From Paenibacillus_E sp040812395 (GTDB taxonomy: Bacteria; Bacillota; Bacilli; Paenibacillales; NBRC-103111), in contig NZ_JBFNXH010000012.1 in assembly GCF_040812395.1 (NCBI RefSeq), forward strand, positions 118,552-182,551: DNA of 64,000 bases. The letters run 5' to 3'. A program made the translations under genes and the position numbers. This document shows, piece by piece, positions 51,315-60,376 of this stretch; position 1 is the stretch's first letter, and each line of letters begins with the position of its first letter. Below the pieces are notes generated by a model, which did no database searches, was not told the DNA's origin, and worked only from the letters and a program-made list of their open reading frames with translations.

Positions 51315-54300
51315 TTATTTTTCTAGAATGTTGGTTAATGCTTGCGCCGCTTCAGCGCGGGAAAGGTTGCTCGATGGAGCGAATAGTCCTTGATCTCTAC
51401 CCTGAAGAAGTCCTTTTGCGAATGCTGCACTCACTTGATGAATAGCCCATGGACTGATGGATGCTTGATCGGTATATTCTGCTGGAGTGTCCGAGGACAG
51501 CTTCGTACCGGTTTTCATCTCATACGCTCGCACGAGGATAACTGCCATTTCTTCACGGCTGATCGCTGCGTTTGGAGCAAAAGTGTCACTGTCGTAGCCT
51601 TGAATCAATCCGGATTCATATGCGGCGGACAATGCAGATGCATACCAGGCTCCTGCAGCAACATCTTTGAATTCATGCTGGGATTTAGCTTTTATCTCAA
51701 GTGCACGAACGATCATGCTGGCAAACTCTGCGCGTGTTACGTTTCTGTTTGGTTCGAAGGTATCGTCTGATACGCCTTCAATGACATGCTTTGCCGCCAT
51801 CTTGAGGATAGCATTCGCTGCCCAACTAGTAGAAGCAACGTCTGAGAACGACTTTTTATACTCCAGAACGGCATACTTGCTGAAGTGGGAGACTTCAACG
51901 ACAAGATATCCGTCTTCGAAACGGCTAGGCACATATTCCAGCGTTCCGTCATCTGCAATATAGTACACGCCCAAGAGGTCTTTGGAGACTCCCTCTTTTA
52001 CCTTAAACCGTAGAGTAACAGGGGTGTCAAATTGGCTCAGCTTTGTCTGTGAGCCGTCTTTGCCCACAATCGCCAAAGTAAACTCTAGAACCTCACCTGG
52101 GGCCGTTAACACTGCACGGGCCTTCTCGCTGGATTTGCCTAATAACGTGGTTTGATCCTGCCCAGAGACGCTGGTTATCAACAATTGGATATTTCCGTCA
52201 GTAATGCCCTTGCCAGCCGCCAATTTCCGCAGAGCTTCAAGCGTTTGCTTTGGCAGGTCAATGGAGACATTCTGATGTTGAATCGTTAGCTTGTTGTCGC
52301 CTACGATCTGTGCCGCATTCACTGGCAGAAGAATCTCCTTTTTCCCTTGATCTACCGTAATCAAGACTCTACCATTTGAAGCTGTTTTTAACGCAGCCTC
52401 GTCTACAATTACCTTGGTATCATTGTTGTTGTTCGATCCAAGAGCAGCATTAATCGTTGTTGACGATTCATTTCTTGAAGATGAACTGGAAGTGCTGACC
52501 GTAACTGTCGGCAAGTAAACTTTCTCGAACTGTCCAAGGGTGTTCTTCACCACGAGCGCCAACTGATTGGCGGCGTAAACTCCACTCGGCAATGAAATGT
52601 TGATGGTTTGCTGGCTTCCGGACGCCACGGTCTCATATAGTTTTACGTTGTCATTAAATACTTGCACCTGTGCACCGGATTGTGCAGTGAATTCGATCGA
52701 AAGCTGATTGGTTACAGAAACATCCTTTACAGGATAAGAAACTTCAGTAAGGACGCTTCCTTTCACAAGCGTTTTTGTTACCACGTTGTTCAGACTTACG
52801 CTGTCCAAGTTCACGCGGTCGTAGCTTCCTTGACCTGCCGGATTCACCACGTCAGCCATTCTGATAACCAATTCGGCTGCTTCCGCTCTTGTCAGCAGTT
52901 TATTAGCATCATAAAGCGTGTTGGATACGGCGCTGACATCCACGCCAAGCGCGCTTCCCAGCATTTTCAACGCGGTATTGGCAGTGAGGTTGCCGGTATT
53001 TGCTGTGATGCTGCCACCGATCTTGGCATTACTCAATACCGCAGCAAATTCCATTGCGGACATGGTGTCTGCCGGTTTGAAATGATCGCTGTCTACTCCG
53101 CTCATATAGCCGAGATGCACAGCTTCATTGATGTAGCTGAGTCGAGAATCGTTTGCAGTATCGGCAAACAATACCTTCCCGCTGATCGCTTCCAGAAGTT
53201 TAGACTCGTCTTTCATGATTTTCAGAATCCGATAATCCTTATCAACGATTTTATCTTCCATAAGAGCACTCACGGCGAATGCCGTATCTTGTTGCTGGAA
53301 TGCCTGAAACATCCAGATGTTGCTGCCGTTGCCGCCTGCTCTGCGGAACTGTGCAAGCATCATTTTGTACCATACGTCCTTGATCGCTTGATAATGTGCA
53401 TCGCTTGGTTCTACTTCATGGCCTGTCAAATCACGGATTGCATTTGTCGCTCTCAGCCCGAACTCCTGTAACAGGACAGGACGATTGTTTTTCTTGGCTT
53501 CTTGCGCAAAGTTCGTAACAAAGTCGTCCATTTTGAAGTAAGACATAATGTCATTTACGGTTGCCCAATGTTCATTCGGATACGGGTGAAATGAAACGCT
53601 ATCCAGATTGTCCTGGATTTGCGTCAGCACAGGGTTTTGGCCGAAGCCTGATGTAAGCCCTGCAAAACCTTGATAGCCCTGGCCTTCGGCGCCTGCGATC
53701 ACAAGATGGTTGCTATCTTTGGATTTAATATAACCAGCGATGGAGTTAAGCCATGATCCCATCTTCTCGCCAGTCGGGTCCCATTGGGACAGATCAGATG
53801 ACTTATCGTCGCTTCGATCCATTCTCGGTTCATTCATGATGTCCCAAGCAAAGATCGTCGGATCATCCTTGTACTTCAAATTATTCGCAGTATTCGTACG
53901 GTTCGTTACATAGTCGATGTAATTTTTGAAAATCGTTTGAGCTGCCTCGTTTGAGTAGAAGTTCAATACGTCAATATTGAGCGATTTGGCAATAGCGCGC
54001 ATGCCGCCATAGTCTCCCCAATAATTGGAAAGTGTTGGAATCACCTTCAAATTATAACGTTTGGCCGTGTTTAAAATATAGTCAAAACGTTTGAACTGAT
54101 CTTCGTTAAAAGTGCTGTAATCTCCATTATAGAAAGTATATTTGTCAGAAAGATTCGTGTTGAACAGCCAGGTTCTTACGACTGTCATGCCCAGTTTTTG
54201 AGCTTCGGAAAAGTTCATATTGACAAGTTGTTCAAAAGTGATGCTAGTACCTGTAGGAATCACTTTCTCTAGTTTGCGGCCATCCGTCGTAAATTCGACG

Positions 54301-56744
54301 ACTTTTTGGTTGCTGCCAGTCGTACTCGGATAGAAGAACGGAAGATTGTAAGTATTATATCCGACAAAATCAAATTTCTTCTGTCCAAGCATAAAATCCG
54401 ATCCGTTTCGCGTAACCATAGGAGCATCGCTCGTGCCATTGTGTACAATAACGTCGATAAATTCGGTCGTTAACTGGCCTTGGTTGTCCTTGACGTCAAT
54501 GATAAGTGTATAGACGCCATCAGCCAGCGAAGTTGTATCGAATGAAGCGCTGTATCGGTTGCCAGACGATAATGTCATTGGATATTTAGTGCCATTCACT
54601 TCAAGAGTCGCTGAATGGATGCCGGCCGGGTTCACGATGTCAGCCGTAACGTCATATACACTTGAAATAACTGAATATGCTTCTGGATTGACAAAGGCGA
54701 TATTCGTCGCACTGTTTTTAACTTGAACTTCCAGTTCCTGGCTGGTTGTTGCACCAGTACTGGAGGCTGCTTGCAGTGTCAGTTTGTAAAAGCCGTCTTG
54801 AACTGCTGTGCTGTCCCACTGACCAACATATTTGCCGTTTGTCAACGTCAGCGGCACGTTGCCTGTCGGTGTTACGATCATTGCAGATTCCACCTGCTGA
54901 CCCGGAGGCACTAGCAGGTTCGCTTCCAGATTCACGGTGCCGGACACCTTATCGTTGGCGGCTGGGGCAGTGATATTGGATTGGAATGTCTTATAGGTAA
55001 TCAGTTGTACGTTGTCCACATATATAGGGCCTGAATATGTGATGAAGTATCCGGCCAATCGGATAATGAGCTGACCACTGTCATTGCGTTTGGTACTATT
55101 CAGTGGAGCTGTTACGTGTGTCTTTAGATATTGCTTATCACCTATCGTAATAGGTGTCAGCTCCGACAACTTGTAGTCTCGGTGAGCCTGAAATTCATAA
55201 TAATTCTTATCCAATACAGTTCCGATCTTGGCAATGCCGTTTGGAGATTTTGCTTTGATTTCGATTGGTAAAAAGACGTCGTATTCAACTTTCTCATAAG
55301 TCGATAAATCAAATTTCGAGTTAGCTTCTCCGGATATCCAAGTTCCGATGTTCGTTTCATCAAAGTTTCCGCCTGTAAAATCGACATTAACTTGTAGTGC
55401 GCCATCCGTCAGATCATTGCTGTATTTTACAGGATAATTGGTTTGAAACGCGCCTCCCCATGCATCAAACCAACCGTTGTTGTTCGTATCGAATGTATAA
55501 GTATAATCACTGCCAGGTACCGGTTTGGTATAATCGGTTGCAGGCGCTTCCTTCTGCGAAGGAGGTTTCGGCGTAGTCGGTTCCGTATTCGAACCGTTGG
55601 ATGCCAAAGTAATGTTGTCCATATACAAATTGCCGCTGAAAGTAGCGGATTGTCCCGCCAGCTTCACAACAAGCTGCTTGAATGTAGCTAGCTTGGCGGT
55701 CGGAATGCCCGAGAAATCAGTCGATACATGAAGCTTCTGATAATCAACGCCGTTAACCTGCTTGTAGACCGGGCTTTGGTTGATTGTAATATTATAGCTA
55801 TCTTTAAATTGTTGCCAACTTGGATCGTTCATCCCCAACTGAAGGGCAAACTTGCCTGTTAACGATGTCGGAACATATACATCCAGATCAAGCTTGCTAT
55901 ACTGGCTTAAATCGATGGCGGAGGAACCGTTTACATTTATGCCAACCGCGGCCTCCTGCCAGCTTCCTCCATTGAAGTCCACCGGAACCGCCAATGAATA
56001 GGTGTTTCCTGTTACCGACATATCCTCGTTTACCGCTACCGGATTCGACGCACCGCCCCATGCAGGTCCCCATCCTTGAACCGCTCCGGCTTCAAAGTCA
56101 TAGGAGATGTCGCTTTTGGAAGTTAACTTGATGTTGTCGATATACAAATTGCCGGTGAAAGTAGCAGATTGTCCCGCCAGCTTCACAACAAGCTGCTTGA
56201 ATATAGCTAGCTTGGCGGCCGAAATGGTCGAGAAATCTGTCGTTACATGAAGTTTTTGATAATCAACGCCGTTGACCTGCTTGTAGACAGGGCTTTGGTT
56301 GATTGTAATATTGTAATTCGCTGCAAACTTTTCCCAACTCGGATCATTCATCGCTAACTCAACGGCAAACTTGCCTGTTAACGATGTCGGAACATATACA
56401 TCCAGATCAAGCTTGCTGTACTGGCTTAAATCGATCGCGGAGGAACCGTTTACATTTATGCCAACCACAGCATCCTGCCAGTTTCCTCCATTGAAGACCA
56501 CCGGGATCGCCAATGAATAGGTGTTTCCTGTTACCGACATATCCTCGTTTACCGCTACCGGATTCGACGCACCGCCCCATGCAGGACCCCATCCTTGAAC
56601 CGTTCCATCTTCAAAGTCATAATTAATGCTTGCTGCCGCTGCGTGAGCAACATTGGCGGGAACAAGACCAAATGGCACTAAAGTCAGCACAAGAAGTACG
56701 CTGAGCCATGTGGCAAATCCCTTTTTCCATTTCCTTGCTATCAT
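51315..56744 (-). CDS. SLH-anchored multidomain GH5 glycosidase (mannanase-like)
   Basis: A 1809-residue secreted protein. The signal peptide spans about 1-35 (KKGFATWLSVLLVLTLVPFG...AHAA). Two nearly identical ~175-residue beta-sandwich modules (about 36-210 and 211-395) resemble mannan-binding CBM27-type domains, and a related third lies at about 415-600. Two Ig-like segments (about 605-775) precede a GH5 TIM barrel (about 785-1165) with the acid/base Glu near 972 in DIMNEPRM and the nucleophile Glu near 1094 in LLQEFGLR. An SLH-like remnant (about 1170-1290), beta-rich linkers and three C-terminal SLH repeats (about 1640-1809) follow. SLH repeats bind pyruvylated secondary cell-wall polymer, so the enzyme is displayed on the surface. 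Beta-mannan is the inferred substrate. A cre-like site upstream suggests CcpA repression. Confidence 0.87.
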   Translation of the reverse strand: MIARKWKKGFATWLSVLLVLTLVPFGLVPANVAHAAAASINYDFEDGTVQGWGPAWGGASNPVAVNEDMSVTGNTYSLAIPVVFNGGNWQDAVVGINVNGSSAIDLSQYSKLDLDVYVPTSLTGKFAVELAMNDPSWEKFAANYNITINQSPVYKQVNGVDYQKLHVTTDFSTISAAKLAIFKQLVVKLAGQSATFTGNLYIDNIKLTSKSDISYDFEAGAVQGWGPAWGGASNPVAVNEDMSVTGNTYSLAVPVDFNGGSWQEAAVGINVNGSSAIDLSQYSKLDLDVYVPTSLTGKFALQLGMNDPSWQQFKDSYNITINQSPVYKQVNGVDYQKLHVSTDFSGIPTAKLATFKQLVVKLAGQSATFSGNLYMDNITLASNGSNTEPTTPKPPSQKEAPATDYTKPVPGSDYTYTFDTNNNGWFDAWGGAFQTNYPVKYSNDLTDGALQVNVDFTGGNFDETNIGTWISGEANSKFDLSTYEKVEYDVFLPIEIKAKSPNGIAKIGTVLDKNYYEFQAHRDYKLSELTPITIGDKQYLKTHVTAPLNSTKRNDSGQLIIRLAGYFITYSGPIYVDNVQLITYKTFQSNITAPAANDKVSGTVNLEANLLVPPGQQVESAMIVTPTGNVPLTLTNGKYVGQWDSTAVQDGFYKLTLQAASSTGATTSQELEVQVKNSATNIAFVNPEAYSVISSVYDVTADIVNPAGIHSATLEVNGTKYPMTLSSGNRYSASFDTTSLADGVYTLIIDVKDNQGQLTTEFIDVIVHNGTSDAPMVTRNGSDFMLGQKKFDFVGYNTYNLPFFYPSTTGSNQKVVEFTTDGRKLEKVIPTGTSITFEQLVNMNFSEAQKLGMTVVRTWLFNTNLSDKYTFYNGDYSTFNEDQFKRFDYILNTAKRYNLKVIPTLSNYWGDYGGMRAIAKSLNIDVLNFYSNEAAQTIFKNYIDYVTNRTNTANNLKYKDDPTIFAWDIMNEPRMDRSDDKSSDLSQWDPTGEKMGSWLNSIAGYIKSKDSNHLVIAGAEGQGYQGFAGLTSGFGQNPVLTQIQDNLDSVSFHPYPNEHWATVNDIMSYFKMDDFVTNFAQEAKKNNRPVLLQEFGLRATNAIRDLTGHEVEPSDAHYQAIKDVWYKMMLAQFRRAGGNGSNIWMFQAFQQQDTAFAVSALMEDKIVDKDYRILKIMKDESKLLEAISGKVLFADTANDSRLSYINEAVHLGYMSGVDSDHFKPADTMSAMEFAAVLSNAKIGGSITANTGNLTANTALKMLGSALGVDVSAVSNTLYDANKLLTRAEAAELVIRMADVVNPAGQGSYDRVNLDSVSLNNVVTKTLVKGSVLTEVSYPVKDVSVTNQLSIEFTAQSGAQVQVFNDNVKLYETVASGSQQTINISLPSGVYAANQLALVVKNTLGQFEKVYLPTVTVSTSSSSSRNESSTTINAALGSNNNNDTKVIVDEAALKTASNGRVLITVDQGKKEILLPVNAAQIVGDNKLTIQHQNVSIDLPKQTLEALRKLAAGKGITDGNIQLLITSVSGQDQTTLLGKSSEKARAVLTAPGEVLEFTLAIVGKDGSQTKLSQFDTPVTLRFKVKEGVSKDLLGVYYIADDGTLEYVPSRFEDGYLVVEVSHFSKYAVLEYKKSFSDVASTSWAANAILKMAAKHVIEGVSDDTFEPNRNVTRAEFASMIVRALEIKAKSQHEFKDVAAGAWYASALSAAYESGLIQGYDSDTFAPNAAISREEMAVILVRAYEMKTGTKLSSDTPAEYTDQASISPWAIHQVSAAFAKGLLQGRDQGLFAPSSNLSRAEAAQALTNILEK
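55605..56625. repeat. Tandem DNA duplication encoding the first two binding modules
   Basis: The segments 56105-56625 and 55605-56100 are nearly identical at the nucleotide level, for example the GTAGCGGATTGTCCCGCCAGC and ACCGCTACCGGATTCGACGC blocks occur in each. The third module further downstream is clearly older. This points to a recent in-gene duplication or conversion. Confidence 0.85.
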
Positions 56745-56905
56745 TGCATATCCCCCTCTGATAAATTGCTATCGATTTTTGTCGATGGATGAAAAATTAC
56801 GGACTAGATTTATAAACACACATTCTAACTTTTTTAATACTCCTACCTCCAATCATTCAATTTTGTTAGCACTAAAAAATAACAAATAATTTCGCATATT
56901 TAAAT

Positions 56906-56919
56906 TGTAAGCGCTCTAA
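56906..56919. promoter_or_regulatory. cre-like catabolite repression site
   Basis: TGTAAGCGCTCTAA matches the CcpA consensus TGWAARCGYTWNCW at the ten core positions. It lies 162 bp upstream of the glycosidase start, in a region with no other gene (56745-57072) that is AT-rich and should hold the promoter. Confidence 0.5.
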
Positions 56920-57072
56920 ATTAAATTGTACAGTATTTTTTGACGAAAAATGAAATATATTTGCATTTTTTTCGAAAAGATATTTATTTGTTAGTATTCC
57001 AAGCTAACAATTTACAGAATAAAATGTCAAAAAAACCAGTTTCTGATTCGTCGTCTACAAAATGACCAATCA

Positions 57073-57130
57073 GCCATGGTAAACTTGATCCCTCCCTCTG
57101 GATTTAGCCTCGTATCTTGCCTATCGACGA
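57073..57130 (-). pseudogene. Remnant of a diguanylate cyclase 3' end
   Basis: Read on the minus strand this piece gives ARYEAKSRGRDQVYHG and a stop, matching the last residues of the complete gene next to it (HLYEAKTRGRNQVYCG). About 55 bp are recognisable; the rest is gone. It is a vestigial duplicate of the neighbouring gene's end. Between it and that gene, a 43-codon frame at 57213-57344 (+) is unidentified and lacks a ribosome binding site. Confidence 0.6.
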
Positions 57131-57369
57131 ATGAAATGGAAGGTGCGCGCCCCTTTGCGTCAAGGAGATAAACGCCTAAAATTTCAGGCAGACGAAGACC
57201 CGCCACCGGCGTATGATAGGCCGTCGCAGTTGGGATGAATATATACTTCGCAATGGAGAGTATGTAGTACTTGTTGATGATGCATTTGAACAGGAAGACT
57301 TAACGAAAGTGTACTTCGGAGAAGATTTAGAAACGATCCCCTAGCATACCTTCAAAAACTTGAAAGTTG

Positions 57370-57429
57370 AAAAAAAAGAGCAGGGCCCCTCCGGATCTCA
57401 ACATCACCGAAGAAGAATATACCCTGCTC
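57370..57429 (-). terminator. Terminator of the diguanylate cyclase gene
   Basis: GAGCAGGG (57378-57385) and CCCTGCTC (57422-57429) pair across a 36-nt loop, and the minus strand continues into a T8 run. It lies 16 bp after the stop codon. Confidence 0.65.
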
Positions 57430-57445
57430 ATGAATCGTTTACTAT

Positions 57446-59305
57446 TCAACCACAATAAACTTGATTCCGCCCTCTGGTTTTCGCCTCGTACAAATGCTTA
57501 TCGGCTAAAGCAACTAGTTCGTCAGCCTTCATGCCTTGTTCAGGGATAACGGAATCCCCCCCAATACTTACGGTTACGCAGTCAGCCGCTTTCGAACCGG
57601 TATGCGGAATATTCAATCGCTTTACTGCGTCGCACAAAGCTTGCGCGATGGCAACTAAATCCGTCTCATGCGACCCGAACAGCAGCACCCCGAATTCTTC
57701 TCCGCCATATCGGGCTAAAAGCCCCCTTGACGTAAGTAAGGTGGAAGTCAGCGCCCGCGCTACTTCTCGGAGGCATTGATCCCCTTGCTGATGACCATAA
57801 GTATCGTTATACAGCTTGAAATAATCGATATCGATCAGCAGCAGCGCAATAGGTGCTTTCTCTGCTTGGCATTTGGCAAACTGTTGGATTAATTCGTTAT
57901 CCAGGTGTCTGCGATTATAAATATTTGTCAGTCCGTCTGTAATAGACCATTCTCTAAGCTGCCCATTCAACGCCTCCAGCATGCCATTAGTTTGGGCCAG
58001 TTCTGCGGTCCGCTCCCCTACTTTTGCTTCCAGGCTGTCATTCATTTCAGCCAATTGTGCGGCTAAATTTTCGGTTGTATGGAAGGCAGTGGACAGCTTC
58101 TTAGACAATACAAGCGAGAAACAAATCGTAAAAGCCGTTACACCTAACGAATTCAGGTTAAATTCGGAATAACTTAGAACAAAGCCGAAAATATCAAACA
58201 ACACAGCGATTATTAATATCAAAAAGCCGATCAAGGCGAACAGGCCCCCTTCTTTCTTACGAAAGGTTGCCACGATTAAACTTATTAGCGCATAGGCCAA
58301 TGACAGCACCATGAAAATCTGGAAAACCAACAAAATCTGAAAATACACATTCGCCTTAAATAGTAAGGTAAATATGATATAGAGAGAAGAAAGGCTTACG
58401 CTTATCTTAACGAAATAAGATGAGATCTCGGTTGGAAACAGCTTACTTAGAAAGGCTGCCATTATCGGAACTGTAAGATACATACATATGTATTCTAGCT
58501 TCATGGCGGGTTCCCAGGGAATGTCAGGCGCAATCTTGGTTAGGAAAACGTTCCCAACCATGAGATCCCTCAATGCAACAATGAGGCAAAACAACCCAAA
58601 GTATAAAGTAGACATGTCCTTTTTGCGATAAAAGCTGAGACCCACATGATAGATTCCTGCCATGCTCAATACGCCCAAGAGAATAGCTTCAAAGACCATA
58701 TTGCGGTCATGGCTGGCTTGAATCGCGGAAGAAGGCCCATACAGGATAGGCTCCCACATCCCACCTTTAAAATTATGATAATTGGATATTTGAAGGACCA
58801 TTTGCATCTGATCGGACTTAGGCTGGAAGTAAACGACTTGCGAAAGCTTCTGTGGAACGCTGCTCAGGGGATCTGTACCCACTTTGCCGCTGGCAGCCAA
58901 GAGCTTGCCGTCTACCCAGAGCTTATAATTGGAATACATAACCGGAACCAATAGCCCCTTCAGTTCTTCCGGGTCGTCCAATATAAGCGTAACCCTGAAT
59001 GTGGCATACCCGGTACGAGGAAGTTCCTTGCCATCCACCTTGAAGGCATCCCAATTATCAGGAAGACGGATAAAGCCCGTTAACGGCGGGTTCCCCTTTT
59101 TAAATTCCTCGGGCGTTATGAGCTGATTCCAGAAAAATTCCCAATCTCCGTTTACCTTCACCAGTTGATTTATGCTTTGCGGTTGCGACACATCCAAAAT
59201 ACCGTTTTTTGCCTGTAAACTTGCCCCAACATCCTCTGTTTGCAAAGCGCAGCCTGTTAGAACGAGCATGAGCAAGAGAACAAAGATGAGTTTTTTATGT
59301 ATCAT
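57446..59305 (-). CDS. Membrane diguanylate cyclase with 7TMR-DISM sensor
   Basis: A 619-residue protein. It has a lipoprotein-type signal (LLLMLVLTGCALQ), an extracytoplasmic beta-sandwich sensor (about 35-190), seven membrane helices (about 200-400), a short coiled segment (about 410-440), and a GGDEF domain (about 450-619) with the intact active loop RYGGEEFGVLL. It makes cyclic di-GMP in response to an outside ligand, probably a carbohydrate-like molecule, as is typical of the 7TMR-DISM family. The product controls motility, biofilm and surface polysaccharide. AAGGAG precedes the ATG and a TTGACG-N17-TATGGT promoter lies upstream. No EAL domain is present. The RxxD inhibitory site is not obvious near the active loop. 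Confidence 0.88.
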   Translation of the reverse strand: MIHKKLIFVLLLMLVLTGCALQTEDVGASLQAKNGILDVSQPQSINQLVKVNGDWEFFWNQLITPEEFKKGNPPLTGFIRLPDNWDAFKVDGKELPRTGYATFRVTLILDDPEELKGLLVPVMYSNYKLWVDGKLLAASGKVGTDPLSSVPQKLSQVVYFQPKSDQMQMVLQISNYHNFKGGMWEPILYGPSSAIQASHDRNMVFEAILLGVLSMAGIYHVGLSFYRKKDMSTLYFGLFCLIVALRDLMVGNVFLTKIAPDIPWEPAMKLEYICMYLTVPIMAAFLSKLFPTEISSYFVKISVSLSSLYIIFTLLFKANVYFQILLVFQIFMVLSLAYALISLIVATFRKKEGGLFALIGFLILIIAVLFDIFGFVLSYSEFNLNSLGVTAFTICFSLVLSKKLSTAFHTTENLAAQLAEMNDSLEAKVGERTAELAQTNGMLEALNGQLREWSITDGLTNIYNRRHLDNELIQQFAKCQAEKAPIALLLIDIDYFKLYNDTYGHQQGDQCLREVARALTSTLLTSRGLLARYGGEEFGVLLFGSHETDLVAIAQALCDAVKRLNIPHTGSKAADCVTVSIGGDSVIPEQGMKADELVALADKHLYEAKTRGRNQVYCG

Positions 59306-59355
59306 AGGGAGAGTTCTCCTTGTTGTCCGTATCTGTCGAGTTCTGTCCTATAATT

Positions 59356-59384
59356 ACCATATGATGATTATGGTTATTCGTCAA
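59356..59384 (-). promoter_or_regulatory. Promoter of the diguanylate cyclase gene
   Basis: On the minus strand TTGACG (59384-59379), 17 bp and TATGGT (59361-59356) form a plausible SigA promoter about 50 bp before the start codon at 59305. Confidence 0.5.
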
Positions 59385-59532
59385 CCCGCATCTCTACAAA
59401 TTAGGAAAAACCAGACAATACGCAAGTGCGTACATAGACCCATTCGATTGCGCATGGGAGTGGCTTGGGCATGGGGTTCCAACCGTTGTTCCGCCTATAC
59501 CAACTATCGATACAGCAGCAGAAAAAGATGAA

Positions 59533-59557
59533 CCGCCAAGCGATAGTCGCAAGGCGG
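59533..59557 (-). terminator. Cassette-end hairpin, copy 1
   Basis: CCGCCAAGCGA-TA-GTCGCAAGGCGG folds into a long hairpin. On the minus strand it is followed by a T-rich stretch, and it lies 12 bp after the SUKH gene's stop. Related copies are at 60043-60066 and 62166-62190, and the flank ATACAGC-GCAGAAAAAGA is shared with the latter. Confidence 0.65.
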
Positions 59558-59569
59558 TCAGTTTAATAC

Positions 59570-60019
59570 TTAATCCGGTTGAAGTCCTTCGATGAAATCA
59601 GTAAAACTATCTGAAATTCGAAGCAAATAATTATATGATGGTTTTATTTCTTCATCATGTAAAAAGTCCCAATAGTAAATAGAACCACGATCACTACCGT
59701 CTACTGAAATACAAACCAAATTTTTAATAGGATCTTCACCAATTGCGATTATATTTGAGGGGAGTTTACCGTCCCTATTGAATACTAAATAGTTAGCAAC
59801 CAAGCTCGGCCCTTTATCAATTAAGGGCAAAAAATTCATTGAAAAGCTTGTTACCTTACCATCTTTTGTGGAGAACTTACTTATTGATGGACTTCCCCCA
59901 TTTTGTTTTAACAAGAATTGTTTATAATCCTCAGGTAGTTTGATCCCATACCGTTTCTCTACAGCATCAAGATGATCCGAAGTGATTGCTGGAAAGCTGT
60001 TTTCTATTATTAAATCCAT
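59570..60019 (-). CDS. SMI1/KNR4 (SUKH-1) family immunity protein
   Basis: The 149-residue protein shows the SUKH pattern: IEKRYGIKLPEDYKQFLLKQNGG-like N-terminus (here VEKRYGIKLPEDYKQFLL), FLPL, and a C-terminal VCISVDGSDRGSIYYWDF. SUKH proteins neutralise nuclease tips of polymorphic toxins such as Rhs and WapA. AGAGGTG precedes the ATG. It stands in a cluster of Rhs-end fragments without an obvious cognate toxin directly upstream, so it is probably an orphan immunity gene kept after toxin replacement. Confidence 0.85.
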   Translation of the reverse strand: MDLIIENSFPAITSDHLDAVEKRYGIKLPEDYKQFLLKQNGGSPSISKFSTKDGKVTSFSMNFLPLIDKGPSLVANYLVFNRDGKLPSNIIAIGEDPIKNLVCISVDGSDRGSIYYWDFLHDEEIKPSYNYLLRISDSFTDFIEGLQPD

Positions 60020-60042
60020 TTAAATACACCTCTTCCTACTAC

Positions 60043-60066
60043 GCCCAGCGATAGTCGCAAGGCGGT
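60043..60066. repeat. Cassette-end hairpin, copy 2 (degenerate)
   Basis: CGCCCAGCGATAGTCGCAAGGCGG is the same hairpin as at 59533 and 62166 with small changes. It lies between two immunity-type genes, 15 bp after the stop of the gene ending at 60082, and lacks a clear T-tract. Confidence 0.5.
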
Positions 60067-60081
60067 TGAGAGTACATTAGC

Positions 60082-60369
60082 TTATAGCACAATTTTCTGC
60101 CAGTAAGCACGACCTTCTTTTGTTTGTTCAAACCAGAATCCATCAAAATTATCATCATATGAAGCGACTAAATCGTCCATAGTTGCCTCCTCTGGATAAG
60201 CAATAAACATGTATTTAAGCGTTACTAATTCGATAATCAACTGCTTTAATTCATCTAAAGTTATTATTTCATTCTCAGTAATAAAATAATGTTCTATTTG
60301 AACAATACTTTCACCATCATCAGCTAAAGAATCTAATAACAGTCCATGCTTAATATTTAGATTGATCAT
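60082..60369 (-). CDS. Small hypothetical protein, probable immunity protein for the adjacent Rhs tip
   Basis: The 95-residue acidic protein (FITENEIITLDELKQLIIEL, DNFDGFWFEQ) contains no motif I can name. It begins 7 bp after the stop of the Rhs C-terminal fragment and follows AGGTGAAAT, which is exactly where cognate immunity genes sit. Low GC compared with the rest of the window fits horizontally exchanged toxin/immunity cassettes. Confidence 0.6.
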   Translation of the reverse strand: MINLNIKHGLLLDSLADDGESIVQIEHYFITENEIITLDELKQLIIELVTLKYMFIAYPEEATMDDLVASYDDNFDGFWFEQTKEGRAYWQKIVL

Positions 60370-60376
60370 ATTTCAC

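Noticed and set aside
57213..57344. 43-codon frame with DEYILRNGEYVVLVDD
   Set aside because: No ribosome binding site and no family recognised; may be a fragment of an inserted gene, not supportable as a gene.
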